This document shows positions 1-7,579 of a DNA stretch of 12,088 nucleotides, in pieces. The stretch is from Akkermansiaceae bacterium UBA1506 (GTDB taxonomy: Bacteria > Verrucomicrobiota > Verrucomicrobiia > Verrucomicrobiales > DEV007). The stretch is from NCBI GenBank assembly GCA_002323995.1, contig DCQY01000114.1:27362-39449 (forward strand), given 5' to 3'. Positions within the stretch are counted from its first letter, which is position 1. The number at the start of each line of letters is the position of its first letter. The notes under the pieces are model-generated. The model was not told the DNA's origin. It made no database searches and saw only the letters and a program-made list of their open reading frames with translations. Position numbers and translations under genes: made by a program.

Positions 1-12
1 CTATTTAGGAAA

Positions 13-441
13 ATGAAGACGTTTTCTGCCAAAGCTGAAGAAATCGACCGTAAATGGTATGTGATCGACGCCGAGAACAAGGTTCTCGGCGAGGTTGCTG
101 TTGCCGCTGCCAAGCTACTCCGTGGCAAAGATAAACCCCTATTCACCTCACACGTGGATTGCGGAGACTTCGTTGTCGTGGTGAATGCCGACAAAGTTAG
201 GCTCACGGGCAATAAGGAAGATCAAAAGATTTACACCTCTTACTCTGGATACGTCGGCGGTCAGAAACGCGAAAACGTCGCTAAACTCCGTGAACGTCGC
301 CCCGAACTCATTGTTGAACGTGCTGTCAACGGAATGGTTCCTCACAACCGCCTTGGTCGTCAGATCATGAAGAAGCTCAAGGTTTATGCCGGCACCGAAC
401 ATCCGCATGAGGCGCAGAATGCCGAAGCCTACGAACTTTAA
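13..441 (+). CDS. rplM: 50S ribosomal protein L13
   Basis: Encodes L13 (uL13), an early-assembling protein of the large ribosomal subunit that binds 23S rRNA. At 142 residues it has the usual family length. Family landmarks are visible in order: the N-terminal KWYVIDAENKVLG segment (residues 15-27), the central VDCGDFVVVVNADKVRLTGNK block (about 48-68), the SGYVGG turn (about 78-83) and the conserved AVNGMVPHNRLGRQIMKKLKVY region followed by G-x-EHPHEAQ near the C terminus. The ATG at 13 is the natural start. The AGGA just before it is only two bases away, too close to act as a normal ribosome binding site. It lies 51 bp upstream of rpsI, the conserved L13-S9 operon order. Any promoter lies left of the window. 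Identification is secure. Confidence 0.98.
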   Translation: MKTFSAKAEEIDRKWYVIDAENKVLGEVAVAAAKLLRGKDKPLFTSHVDCGDFVVVVNADKVRLTGNKEDQKIYTSYSGYVGGQKRENVAKLRERRPELIVERAVNGMVPHNRLGRQIMKKLKVYAGTEHPHEAQNAEAYEL

Positions 442-461
442 TCCTGACAGCTCCCCAAATC

Positions 462-481
462 AGCCATTTGTAAGCCATTTG
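462..481 (+). repeat. 9-bp direct repeat in the rplM-rpsI gap
   Basis: AGCCATTTG occurs at 462-470 and again at 473-481, an 11-bp period (about one helical turn), ending 11 bases before the rpsI start. CAAAT at 456-460 can also pair with ATTTG at 466-470 as a weak 5-bp hairpin. No role is known. It could be a protein-binding site, a remnant of a small duplication, or chance. Confidence 0.5.
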
Positions 482-492
482 CCTTTTAACTC

Positions 493-886
<394 letters not shown>

Positions 887-912
887 TTTTCAGGACAAAC
901 AGACCTTTTTCG

Positions 913-947
913 AAAACAGGGTTGGGTGTTTCACTCGACCCTGTTTT
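913..947 (+). terminator. Rho-independent terminator of the rplM-rpsI operon
   Basis: AAAACAGGGT (913-922) pairs perfectly with ACCCTGTTTT (938-947). The inner GGGTG (924-928) and CACTC (932-936) extend the stem through wobble pairs to a TTT loop (929-931). The A-run and T-run at the two ends make it usable on either strand, so it may also stop read-through from the convergent side. It lies about 30 bases after the rpsI stop. Confidence 0.85.
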
Positions 948-990
948 GCGTATGGGGCGCCCGTTTCTGCAAATGAAATTGGCACACAAA

Positions 991-1012
991 AGGGGAGCCT
1001 TACGGCTCCCCT
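991..1012 (-). terminator. Terminator of phoU
   Basis: A perfect 9-bp stem, AGGGGAGCC (991-999) with GGCTCCCCT (1004-1012), encloses the loop TTAC. Read on the minus strand it is followed by TTTGTGT, a moderate T-rich tract. It lies 32 bases beyond the phoU stop and faces the rpsI terminator, so the two convergent units are insulated from each other. Confidence 0.75.
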
Positions 1013-1043
1013 CTCAATTGGATAATTTATCTCTGGCGGCCAA

Positions 1044-1751
1044 TTAGTTGGCCGCTTCAATTTCCTCGGCAGCCTTCTCCGGTCCCAGGTGACGCACATC
1101 AGCAGCGCTCTCGAGGAAGATGCCGTCCTCTGCGATGTTCACCGCATGGTCACCAACACGCTCAAGGCTCCTGACGATGAAGACGAGGTGCAGGTATGGC
1201 TTCACCTTCACCGCATCGCTGTCCATGCGCTTGGTGAGACCCTTGATGAGATCGTTGTGCGCCTTATCAAGCTCACGGTCCCGCTCATAAAGAGAAAGGC
1301 CTAGTTCGTTGTCCCCTTCGGCGTAGGATTTGAGAGCGTCACGGTAAATGCTCAGAGCCTTTTCATAGATCGGCTCAACCATGGCCACCCCATCCAGTTC
1401 GGGGTGTTTCAAAATCTTTCGGGCGCGGCGAGCAATGTTCTGAGCCTCGTCAGATACCCGCTCCAAGTTATTGGCAACCTTCATTCCGGCAATCACTTCG
1501 CGAAGGTCACTGGCAACCGGATTGTAGCGCATCAGGATCTCGAACGAATCGGCGTCAATCCGACGCTCGAGATTGTTCACCTCATCGTCCTCGACAATAG
1601 CCTCGTTGCAAAGCTCGGAGTTGCGGGTCAGCAAACCTCGAACCGCATTTTCGAGGTTTTGCTCGGCGATACTGGCCATCCTCAGGACGCTGTTTCTCGC
1701 TTCCCGGAGCGCACTACTGAAGTTGGCGAGGGTATGGGGAACATCTGACAT
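1044..1751 (-). CDS. phoU: PhoU family phosphate signalling regulator
   Basis: Encodes a 235-residue PhoU protein. In well-studied bacteria this cytoplasmic protein links the PstSCAB phosphate transporter to the PhoR/PhoB two-component system and damps phosphate uptake. The sequence is predicted all-helical with two tandem PhoU repeats. Each carries the family's acidic metal-binding signature: NLERVSDEAQNI at residues 95-106 and SLERVGDHAVNIAED at 195-209. The ATG at 1751 (MSDVPHTLANF) matches the usual family N terminus. The frame is open farther upstream to a TTG at 1913, but that 54-residue extension does not look like PhoU and overlaps the promoter region. No pst, phoR or phoB gene is in the window. 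The upstream korB gene has its own terminator, so phoU is probably transcribed separately. No Shine-Dalgarno sequence is visible. Confidence 0.93.
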   Translation of the reverse strand: MSDVPHTLANFSSALREARNSVLRMASIAEQNLENAVRGLLTRNSELCNEAIVEDDEVNNLERRIDADSFEILMRYNPVASDLREVIAGMKVANNLERVSDEAQNIARRARKILKHPELDGVAMVEPIYEKALSIYRDALKSYAEGDNELGLSLYERDRELDKAHNDLIKGLTKRMDSDAVKVKPYLHLVFIVRSLERVGDHAVNIAEDGIFLESAADVRHLGPEKAAEEIEAAN

Positions 1752-1913
1752 TAATACAAAATACCATAGCCTTGAAGCCGGGCACGTATCAAAGCCTTCA
1801 CATAAATCACTATCATCAGGCAGCAACGACTCCAACTGGGAGACTTGTATGTTCCTCATTTTCAAAAGAGTTTTTAAAAATACTCGGAGTTCCCCTTTCT
1901 TCACCGCGAACAC

Positions 1914-1947
1914 AAAAAAGGGCCTGCCCCCGTGCGGGAAGCAGGCC
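1914..1947 (-). terminator. Terminator of the korA-korB operon
   Basis: On the minus strand a GGCCTGC/GCAGGCC stem (1941-1947 with 1921-1927) is extended by an inner CCC/GGG helix and followed by C and six Ts (complement of 1914-1920). It lies about 32 bases after the korB stop. It is a classic factor-independent terminator and separates korAB from phoU. It sits in the 227-bp gap 1752-1978, which otherwise holds only the unmapped phoU promoter region. Confidence 0.87.
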
Positions 1948-1978
1948 TATTCTTGAAATAGCTTTGTCTGCGGCGGGT

Positions 1979-2902
1979 TTACTTCATCGAAGCAAACCGG
2001 TCCGCAAGTATCTCGGCCGATGATTTCTCCCCAACTTTTTCTCGCGAAGCATCAATCCATTGCTGCTCGAGTTGGTTTTTGGTGGGGCGGTCCGCTTCAT
2101 AAAAGACGCCGAATTTGCCGGGATACTGAAGCGAAGCTAACTCGTAAGCCGCATTTTCATCGGTGACATCATGACGGCACTTATCCTCTTCAGTATCATC
2201 CCACTTTTTCTCTTCAATGATCTCAAACTCCCCACCTTTTCGAGGGTTGGCATTATCAAAGATACCCGGATAGAAAACGACACATTCCGACTGAACTTCC
2301 ACCACACTGAAACCAGGATGTTTAATCGCCCGCTCAAACATTTCCATCATGTGCTTCACTTGAGCCGCGTGTGTACGCCCAACAAATGAAGCCCCCCCAT
2401 AGACAAGCTTCTTCATCGGATTGATGGGACGGTCAATCGCCCCGGTTGGGTCCGTCTTAGACTTGAACCCTTCAGGACTCGTCGGAGACGTTTGTTTCTT
2501 CGTCAGACCGTAGACAAAGTTATCCATCACCACGTAGGTGAGGTTGATGTTCTTCCGCGCTGCATGATCAAGGTGGTTTCCACCGATTGAGTATCCGTCG
2601 CCATCACCCCCAAAAGCAAACACGTGAAGGTCGGGCCGCGAGAGGCTCACTCCCGAGGCCAGTGGTAAGGCACGCCCATGAATAAAGTGAACGCCGTGGC
2701 TGTTGACGAAGTAGGGAAACCTAGAAGAACAGCCGATACCAGCAATCGTGCAGATTTTCTCGTGGGGAATCTGAAGCTTTTCCAAAACTTTGAAAAAAGC
2801 AGCCAAAACAGCGAAATCTCCGCAACCAGGACACCACGTTGGGTGGTCCGCAGAGAGGTCTTTCTTGGTCAATTTTTTGGGCTCGTCGGTCGTGGAGGAC
2901 AT
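1979..2902 (-). CDS. korB: 2-oxoacid:ferredoxin oxidoreductase, beta subunit (KorB type)
   Basis: The 307-residue thiamine-diphosphate subunit of a 2-oxoacid:ferredoxin oxidoreductase, probably a 2-oxoglutarate enzyme (2-oxoglutarate + CoA to succinyl-CoA + CO2 + reduced ferredoxin). Visible features are the HPTWCPGCGDF motif (residues 20-30), with C24 and C27 plus C58 (GIGCSS) and C207 (SECVVF) as the likely four ligands of the [4Fe-4S] cluster. The ThDP/Mg motif GGDGDGYSIGGNH is at 98-110 with MDN at 126-128, followed by VYGLTKKQTSPTSP. The C-terminal tail (about 236-305) matches KorB proteins. It starts 21 bases after the korA stop, so the two subunits are co-transcribed. No Shine-Dalgarno sequence is present. 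Substrate specificity (2-oxoglutarate versus pyruvate or others) cannot be fixed from sequence alone. Confidence 0.93.
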   Translation of the reverse strand: MSSTTDEPKKLTKKDLSADHPTWCPGCGDFAVLAAFFKVLEKLQIPHEKICTIAGIGCSSRFPYFVNSHGVHFIHGRALPLASGVSLSRPDLHVFAFGGDGDGYSIGGNHLDHAARKNINLTYVVMDNFVYGLTKKQTSPTSPEGFKSKTDPTGAIDRPINPMKKLVYGGASFVGRTHAAQVKHMMEMFERAIKHPGFSVVEVQSECVVFYPGIFDNANPRKGGEFEIIEEKKWDDTEEDKCRHDVTDENAAYELASLQYPGKFGVFYEADRPTKNQLEQQWIDASREKVGEKSSAEILADRFASMK

Positions 2903-2923
2903 GGTTCGAATAGGATTTGGGAT

Positions 2924-4747
2924 TCAGGCGGGAGAAACAATCGCCTCAATTTTTTCAACAATTTCACGCACTTTATAAGTCAGACCGTCAGTTTTGCAGA
3001 TCGAAGTAATCTTAGGATCACAGTAACGGGAGCGCAGCAACGTGGCGAGCTGGCCACTGCCGTATAGCCCTTCATCATTCATTTCCACAACAACGACGTG
3101 TTTGTATGACACAAAGATTTTTTCGAGTCCGTTAGGAAGAGGATTGAGGTGACGCAGATGGATCGCGCCCACACTGATATCGCGAGACTGAATCCGACTC
3201 ACGGATTCGCGAATCGGCCCCCAAGTAGACCCCCAGCCAACGAGGAGCACGTCTCCGGATTCGTCTCCATAAATTTCCGGGAGGCTAAGTGTTTCAGCCA
3301 TCGCCTTCAACTTATTGCGTCGACGATCCATCATTCGTTGATGCATCTCAGGATTACCGCTGGGATGTCCCCACTCGTCGTGTTCCAAGCCCGTCACAAC
3401 AGGATACTTACCTTCGGCCATTGGTGCTCCGGGAGGCGCATGCCTGGTCACGCCGTCCAACGGGTATGGTTTAAACTCCTCGCCTCGTGCCTCTTGATCA
3501 AGCTCTGGATCGACGACTTTCGAAAGGTCGGGCTCCGAGAAAGCTTCAATTCGAGATGCAAGCGCCTGATCCGTCAATACAATCACGGGGCAGCTGTATT
3601 CTTTGGCCAGTTCACATGCTTCGATAGCCGTGTAATAACAATCCTCAACATTCTTAGGAGCGATCACAATACGCGGAGCGTCACCATGACTGCCATAGAT
3701 GGCCTGCATCAGATCTGACTGTTCAACGCTAGTCGGGAGGCCAGTACTAGGTCCACCGCGCTGAACATTAATCACCACCAGTGGGATTTCGGCCATGGTG
3801 GCATAACCCAAGGCTTCCATCTTCAGGGACAATCCAGGGCCGGAACTTCCGGTAATGGCGACGTGGCCGGAATAAGCGAAACCGATCGCCATAGCCACAG
3901 CACCGAGTTCGTCCTCAGCTTGGACGAAGAGCCCGCCATACTTTGGCAGCTCGCTACGGAGCTGCTCCATGATCGTAGACCAGGGAGTAATCGGATATCC
4001 TGCCCCGTATCGAACCCCACCGGCAATCAGGCCAAGGGTGATCGCTGTATTCCCGTCGGTCGTCACCTGGTCCCCTGCTTTCTCAACCCCTTCCTTAAGA
4101 TCAAACTGCTGTCCAATGATGTCCCCAACTGGATAGGCAAATCCAGAATCGAACGCCAGCATCGCATTCCTAAGGACACTCTCCCCTTTTCGGCCAAGCT
4201 GCTTTTCAATAAGGGAAACAAGCTTTTCTTTCTTCAACTGGAATAATTGAGTGATCAGACCAAGAACAAAAATGTTTTTACCCCGGTCCCTAGCACTACC
4301 TCCGATCGCTTCGACGGTCGTGCTAGTGATAGGTATTCCCACATGAATGATACCTCGTTCGTCCTTTTTAATTTCCTCAACGTGGTCGCTGTCATAGATA
4401 CAGACCCCTCCATTCTTTAGCGAAGCGATATGGTTGTCATAGCTGTGCTGATAGAAGGCGACCAAAAAATCCGATTCATCACCAGCCGAGAGCACTTCGC
4501 CCGAACCCAGATGGACTTGGAAGATCGAGGGACCTCCCGAAATCGTAGAGGGAATTGTCATGTATGTCATGACCTCCCTCGCGCTTCGACCTGCAAGTTT
4601 CGCGAGAAAAGCGCCGATGGTTTGGATGCCGTCTTGTGAATTACCCGCAAAACGGATAACGGCATTTTGAAGTTCAGTGATCCCTTCTGCAGAAACAGAA
4701 GGGCCTTCGCTTGTTTCGGAAGAATCCGAAGTCGCGGAAACGCTCAT
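2924..4747 (-). CDS. korA: 2-oxoacid:ferredoxin oxidoreductase, fused gamma-alpha subunit (KorA type)
   Basis: The 607-residue partner of KorB. The N-terminal part (about 28-205) is the gamma domain, beginning with AVIRFAGNSQDGIQTIGAFLAKLAG. The alpha domain follows (about 229-400), with GVRYGAGYPITPWSTIMEQL (244-263), QAEDELGAVAMAIGFAYSG (276-294), the TGSSGPGLSLK loop (299-309) and the NVQRGGPSTGLPTSVEQSDL segment (327-346) typical of the family. The C-terminal domain (about 497-605) includes VLLVGWGSTWGPIRE. Gamma-alpha fusion is usual in KorAB enzymes without a separate ferredoxin-like delta subunit, and none is seen nearby. I chose the ATG at 4747. The frame is open to a TTG at 4846, but that extra segment resembles upstream non-coding DNA. 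The first 22 residues are a Ser/Thr/Glu-rich linker ahead of the conserved fold. No Shine-Dalgarno sequence is present. Confidence 0.92.
   Translation of the reverse strand: MSVSATSDSSETSEGPSVSAEGITELQNAVIRFAGNSQDGIQTIGAFLAKLAGRSAREVMTYMTIPSTISGGPSIFQVHLGSGEVLSAGDESDFLVAFYQHSYDNHIASLKNGGVCIYDSDHVEEIKKDERGIIHVGIPITSTTVEAIGGSARDRGKNIFVLGLITQLFQLKKEKLVSLIEKQLGRKGESVLRNAMLAFDSGFAYPVGDIIGQQFDLKEGVEKAGDQVTTDGNTAITLGLIAGGVRYGAGYPITPWSTIMEQLRSELPKYGGLFVQAEDELGAVAMAIGFAYSGHVAITGSSGPGLSLKMEALGYATMAEIPLVVINVQRGGPSTGLPTSVEQSDLMQAIYGSHGDAPRIVIAPKNVEDCYYTAIEACELAKEYSCPVIVLTDQALASRIEAFSEPDLSKVVDPELDQEARGEEFKPYPLDGVTRHAPPGAPMAEGKYPVVTGLEHDEWGHPSGNPEMHQRMMDRRRNKLKAMAETLSLPEIYGDESGDVLLVGWGSTWGPIRESVSRIQSRDISVGAIHLRHLNPLPNGLEKIFVSYKHVVVVEMNDEGLYGSGQLATLLRSRYCDPKITSICKTDGLTYKVREIVEKIEAIVSPA
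4682..4730 (-). repeat. Two adjacent hairpins in the korA 5' coding region
   Basis: CCCTTCTG (4682-4689) pairs with CAGAAGGG (4696-4703) around a 6-base loop, and TTCGGA (4715-4720) pairs with TCCGAA (4725-4730) around a 4-base loop. Both fall within codons 6-22 of korA, in the low-complexity Ser/Glu-rich leader of the protein. They may shape mRNA structure near the start or simply reflect repetitive serine and glutamate codons. Confidence 0.45.
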
Positions 4748-4885
4748 TGTAGTGGGGAAATTCGCAAGGTGGGGTGTTGGGAAAGTAAACCAAGCCAACC
4801 ACAGTTTGCAAAGAAAATGTCGCACGAAATCCCTGTAAAAGAACAATTTTTACCCAGCTAGGAACAAAGGGCTGAGTATCTCAGG

Positions 4886-7417
4886 TCAGGGGGACAAATT
4901 GCTACCGTCGTCACGTCGAGTCATCAACTCCGGTTCCTCAACGAGGGACGCATTAATCGGGTTGCCACCTGGGTCAACAAGGCGGACAGAAACAAAGATC
5001 AAAAGGGCTCTCTTACTTCTCTCACTGCTGTTGGATCGGAACGCTTTACCCAAAACCGGAAGGTCACCAACTACCGGGACCTTGTCGTTCGTTCCCGCAA
5101 CGCTCTCGCCATGAAAGCCCCCGATCGCTATTGTTTGACCATCCCAGACCGTCACATTGGTGGTCTCACGAACCGAGTCAAAAACCGGCATAAGAATCTC
5201 ATTTTCAGTCACGACAGGGCGCTGTCCGCCAGCGAGCGTACCACCCCCCAGAATCGGTGTGCCGTAATTAATAAAACCGGTAAAATCGCTGAAGTCTGCC
5301 GTCACGTTCAAGTTTACAGTGAGGTTATCCGACGAAACGGTGGGTTCTACCTCGATTACTTTGCCAAGCTTTCGCGTCTCAAACGCAGTGGGCGTTGCCG
5401 GGGTCACGGGAAATACCTCGACATCCCCGCCGCCATCAATGCCTCCACCAATCTGATTAGGAATCTCTGGAGGATCATACTCCGTGGGGTAAATGAACTC
5501 CCGCACCTGCTCAATCGACGCAATCTGGCCAGGCTTCACAAAAACGTGTGAGTCACACATGGTGTCAGAGCCTTTGCTCTGGGCGAGAGACCGGACCACC
5601 ATCTGAAATTGGGGATCTGTAAAGACACCAGCAACAGAGAAGACCCCCGGATACTTGGAAGACCCTGCCGAAGGATTGCCGCGATTTATAATGTCATCGA
5701 TGGACTGGGTCGAGGAGACATCCGCCATCCGCAAACCGCCGGTGACCGGATTCATCCCTACAGGAAAGCCATCAACAGGAGATACGAACGGATAATCTAT
5801 GGCCTCGGTTGGCGTTCGAGTAGATCCGTCCGTTCCCCCAGCAAAGAAGGCCCTTTGGCTAGACGCAAAATTAGCTTCCCCCAGCAACCAATCCAACCCG
5901 AGAGCATTGAGATTCTCGTCTTCGATGGACACCATCTTGACGTTTACTTTTACCATCTTGCTGCCGCTGTCCTTAGATATCTGGATCAGATTCTCAACGG
6001 TAGCGTGCTGATCGATGTTATTCGTCACTACCAGCGTGCTGGTAGTGGCTATGTAAGAGGCAGAAGCCCCAGGAGGAAACACCACTCCAGACTGCTCGAG
6101 GAACTCTTGGGCTTTGATCCGTTTGAGAGTCAGCCCGGTCGTCCCCGATGCCGGGGCAGCAAAAGGGTCATTGACAGCATCAGCGGCACCCGCTCCCTGG
6201 TTTCCGGCTGAAATAAAGCCGGGAGGTACTGGGTAGCGGCGGGTGATCATCCCAGCATCGAACGCTACTGAATTAGGAACCACGAAAACCGCATACTCAT
6301 CGACGCGATACTTCATTCCCACGAGCTGGGTCACATACTTCAGAGCGCTCTCCATCGGAATGTTAGAAAGACGGACCGTAACCGGAAGCTGAGAAGGATC
6401 CTGCCCATTGAGCGAACCGCTAGGATCAACCACAATACTAATGCCCTTTTTGGCTGGATCCGGTTCCTGAGAATCCAGCTCTTGGGACTTCGCTATCAGG
6501 AAATCGATCACATCCACCAACCGGGCATCACGGAACTCGAGACTTGGAATAATAATTCGCTTCAACTTCTGCTCGATGAGAACGTTTCCGGACTGCGCAA
6601 TCTCATCGCCACTGCCAAGACCAATTGTGTCGCCAAGATCCATAGTCTCGACAGGTGTTTCCCACCCAGCAGCCACCTCAGACAGCGCCTTGGAACGCGT
6701 CTGGTCGTAGGCCGCGTCGTAGTATTCCATCCGGTGACGCTCGATCTCCTCCTGTCCCCGACGTGCCGCTTCGTTGTATGGGTCGATGTTGAGCACCTGA
6801 TTATAAGTGAAGTCAGCGCGGTCATAATCCCCGAGTTCAAGGTAGCCTTTCGCCAAGATCAATTTGGTCTGAACCTCTTCAACTCGACCAAGGTGTTGGG
6901 GAGTCAACGCCCGATTATACAATCCATCGGGTGACTCCAGATCACCCAAGGTGCGTTTAACCTGAGGATCAATCAACGAGTCGGGGATGAAACCATCTTT
7001 CGCCGTCGCAAGGACATCTTCGAGAGTCTGGGCCACTTCCGCCAACTTAGCCTCCTGAATTAATTGATCCGAAAAAGCGAGAGAGGCTTTCTGATACTGA
7101 CGAAAAAATATTCTCCGCTGCTCTTCAATAGCGGGAACGATGGGCATCGCATTAAAGGCACCTTTGAAATTGTCCATTGCCTCGCCGTAGGATCGGTCCG
7201 ACATGGCCGAAGCGCCGGCACTGAAAAGCATTTGTGCTGCTTTGACCTGCTCTTGCCGCTTCTGAGCTTCTTGAGCTGCGACAGCCATGATGTCATTTTG
7301 GGCTTCGCCTGCGCCAGGAAACAACAGTAAACCGAAGAGCACCAGAAATGCGGATAGAACCCCAGTTCTAGCATTCGGGAGAGCAGAAGGCAGCCGGCGA
7401 TGTAGGATATTTGCCAA
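4886..7417 (-). CDS. Secretin (type II/IV pilus outer-membrane channel), Amuc_1098-like
   Basis: An 843-residue outer-membrane secretin, the family that forms gated rings through which pili or secreted proteins pass. A signal peptide is evident (basic start, hydrophobic residues 20-33, probable cleavage after GEA39). Next come a helical region, a TPR-like unit (about 187-220, GYLELGDYDRADFTYNQVLNIDP), an STN domain (about 285-380), an N1-type domain (about 428-482) and the secretin core (about 488-815). The core ends with the signature VPVVGDLPVLGKAFRSNSSERSKRALLIFVSVRLV (780-814). No lipobox is present. The TPR-STN-secretin order and size resemble the pilus-like secretin Amuc_1098 of Akkermansia. 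The frame has an in-frame stop four codons before a TTG at 7417, so TTG is the only start keeping the signal peptide intact. No pilM/N/O-like genes adjoin it: it lies 138 bp from korA and 141 bp from the peptidase gene. Confidence 0.9.
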   Translation of the reverse strand: MANILHRRLPSALPNARTGVLSAFLVLFGLLLFPGAGEAQNDIMAVAAQEAQKRQEQVKAAQMLFSAGASAMSDRSYGEAMDNFKGAFNAMPIVPAIEEQRRIFFRQYQKASLAFSDQLIQEAKLAEVAQTLEDVLATAKDGFIPDSLIDPQVKRTLGDLESPDGLYNRALTPQHLGRVEEVQTKLILAKGYLELGDYDRADFTYNQVLNIDPYNEAARRGQEEIERHRMEYYDAAYDQTRSKALSEVAAGWETPVETMDLGDTIGLGSGDEIAQSGNVLIEQKLKRIIIPSLEFRDARLVDVIDFLIAKSQELDSQEPDPAKKGISIVVDPSGSLNGQDPSQLPVTVRLSNIPMESALKYVTQLVGMKYRVDEYAVFVVPNSVAFDAGMITRRYPVPPGFISAGNQGAGAADAVNDPFAAPASGTTGLTLKRIKAQEFLEQSGVVFPPGASASYIATTSTLVVTNNIDQHATVENLIQISKDSGSKMVKVNVKMVSIEDENLNALGLDWLLGEANFASSQRAFFAGGTDGSTRTPTEAIDYPFVSPVDGFPVGMNPVTGGLRMADVSSTQSIDDIINRGNPSAGSSKYPGVFSVAGVFTDPQFQMVVRSLAQSKGSDTMCDSHVFVKPGQIASIEQVREFIYPTEYDPPEIPNQIGGGIDGGGDVEVFPVTPATPTAFETRKLGKVIEVEPTVSSDNLTVNLNVTADFSDFTGFINYGTPILGGGTLAGGQRPVVTENEILMPVFDSVRETTNVTVWDGQTIAIGGFHGESVAGTNDKVPVVGDLPVLGKAFRSNSSERSKRALLIFVSVRLVDPGGNPINASLVEEPELMTRRDDGSNLSP
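6026..6047. repeat. Perfect 10+10 bp inverted repeat inside the secretin gene
   Basis: CACTACCAGC (6026-6035) and GCTGGTAGTG (6038-6047) are exact reverse complements separated by GT. The site lies in the N1-type domain of the secretin (codons for about residues 457-465, ATTSTLVVT). It could form a strong stem in RNA or cruciform DNA, or bind a dimeric protein. It is also constrained by coding for alternating Thr/Ser and Val, so it may be coincidental. Confidence 0.6.
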
Positions 7418-7552
7418 AAAGAAAGAGTTCTATCTCGTTAAGTACGGAAGCAGAGACATTAGCAGCAGACCGTAGAGGTTCGCAAGCGGGTAATTCCTAG
7501 CCGATTTGGCTGAGAAGACGGCGAAAAATCAGCGAAATCCCTTTTCCCACTA

Positions 7553-7579
7553 AGGGACCTAGTCCCTCGAACCAGGGAC
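7553..7579 (-). repeat. Mutually exclusive hairpins over the peptidase gene stop codon
   Basis: GTCCCT at 7562-7567 can pair either with AGGGAC at 7553-7558 (3-base loop, which is the TAG stop codon itself) or with AGGGAC at 7574-7579 (6-base loop). On the minus strand the hairpin is not followed by a T-run (TAGTGGGAAAAGGG follows), so it is a poor intrinsic terminator. It could pause or attenuate read-through toward the secretin gene. The rest of the gap 7418-7558 shows no clear promoter. Confidence 0.45.

Noticed and set aside
1797..1816. PHO-box-like pair TTCACAT and CTATCAT upstream of phoU
   Set aside because: Only the second half matches CTGTCAT well, the spacer is 6 instead of 4 bases, and the orientation is opposite to phoU. 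Too weak to call.
1752..1913. N-terminal extension of phoU to a TTG at 1913
   Set aside because: The added 54 residues do not resemble PhoU, the start is TTG, and it would consume the promoter region. ATG 1751 matches the family N terminus.
3149..3718. 189-codon plus-strand open frame inside korA
   Set aside because: It is antisense to a conserved gene, and its composition reflects the complement of korA codons rather than a protein family.
4748..4846. N-terminal extension of korA to a TTG at 4846
   Set aside because: The added Phe/Arg/Trp-rich segment has no counterpart in KorA proteins and lies in the intergenic region. ATG 4747 is better.
4872..4884. CTGAG-TAT-CTCAG hairpin at the secretin stop as a terminator
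   Set aside because: The stem is only 5 bp and no T-run follows on the minus strand, so it does not qualify as an intrinsic terminator.
5609..6211. 200-codon plus-strand open frame inside the secretin gene
   Set aside because: It is antisense to a well-supported secretin, its product is Arg/Pro-rich with no recognisable fold, and no signal precedes it.
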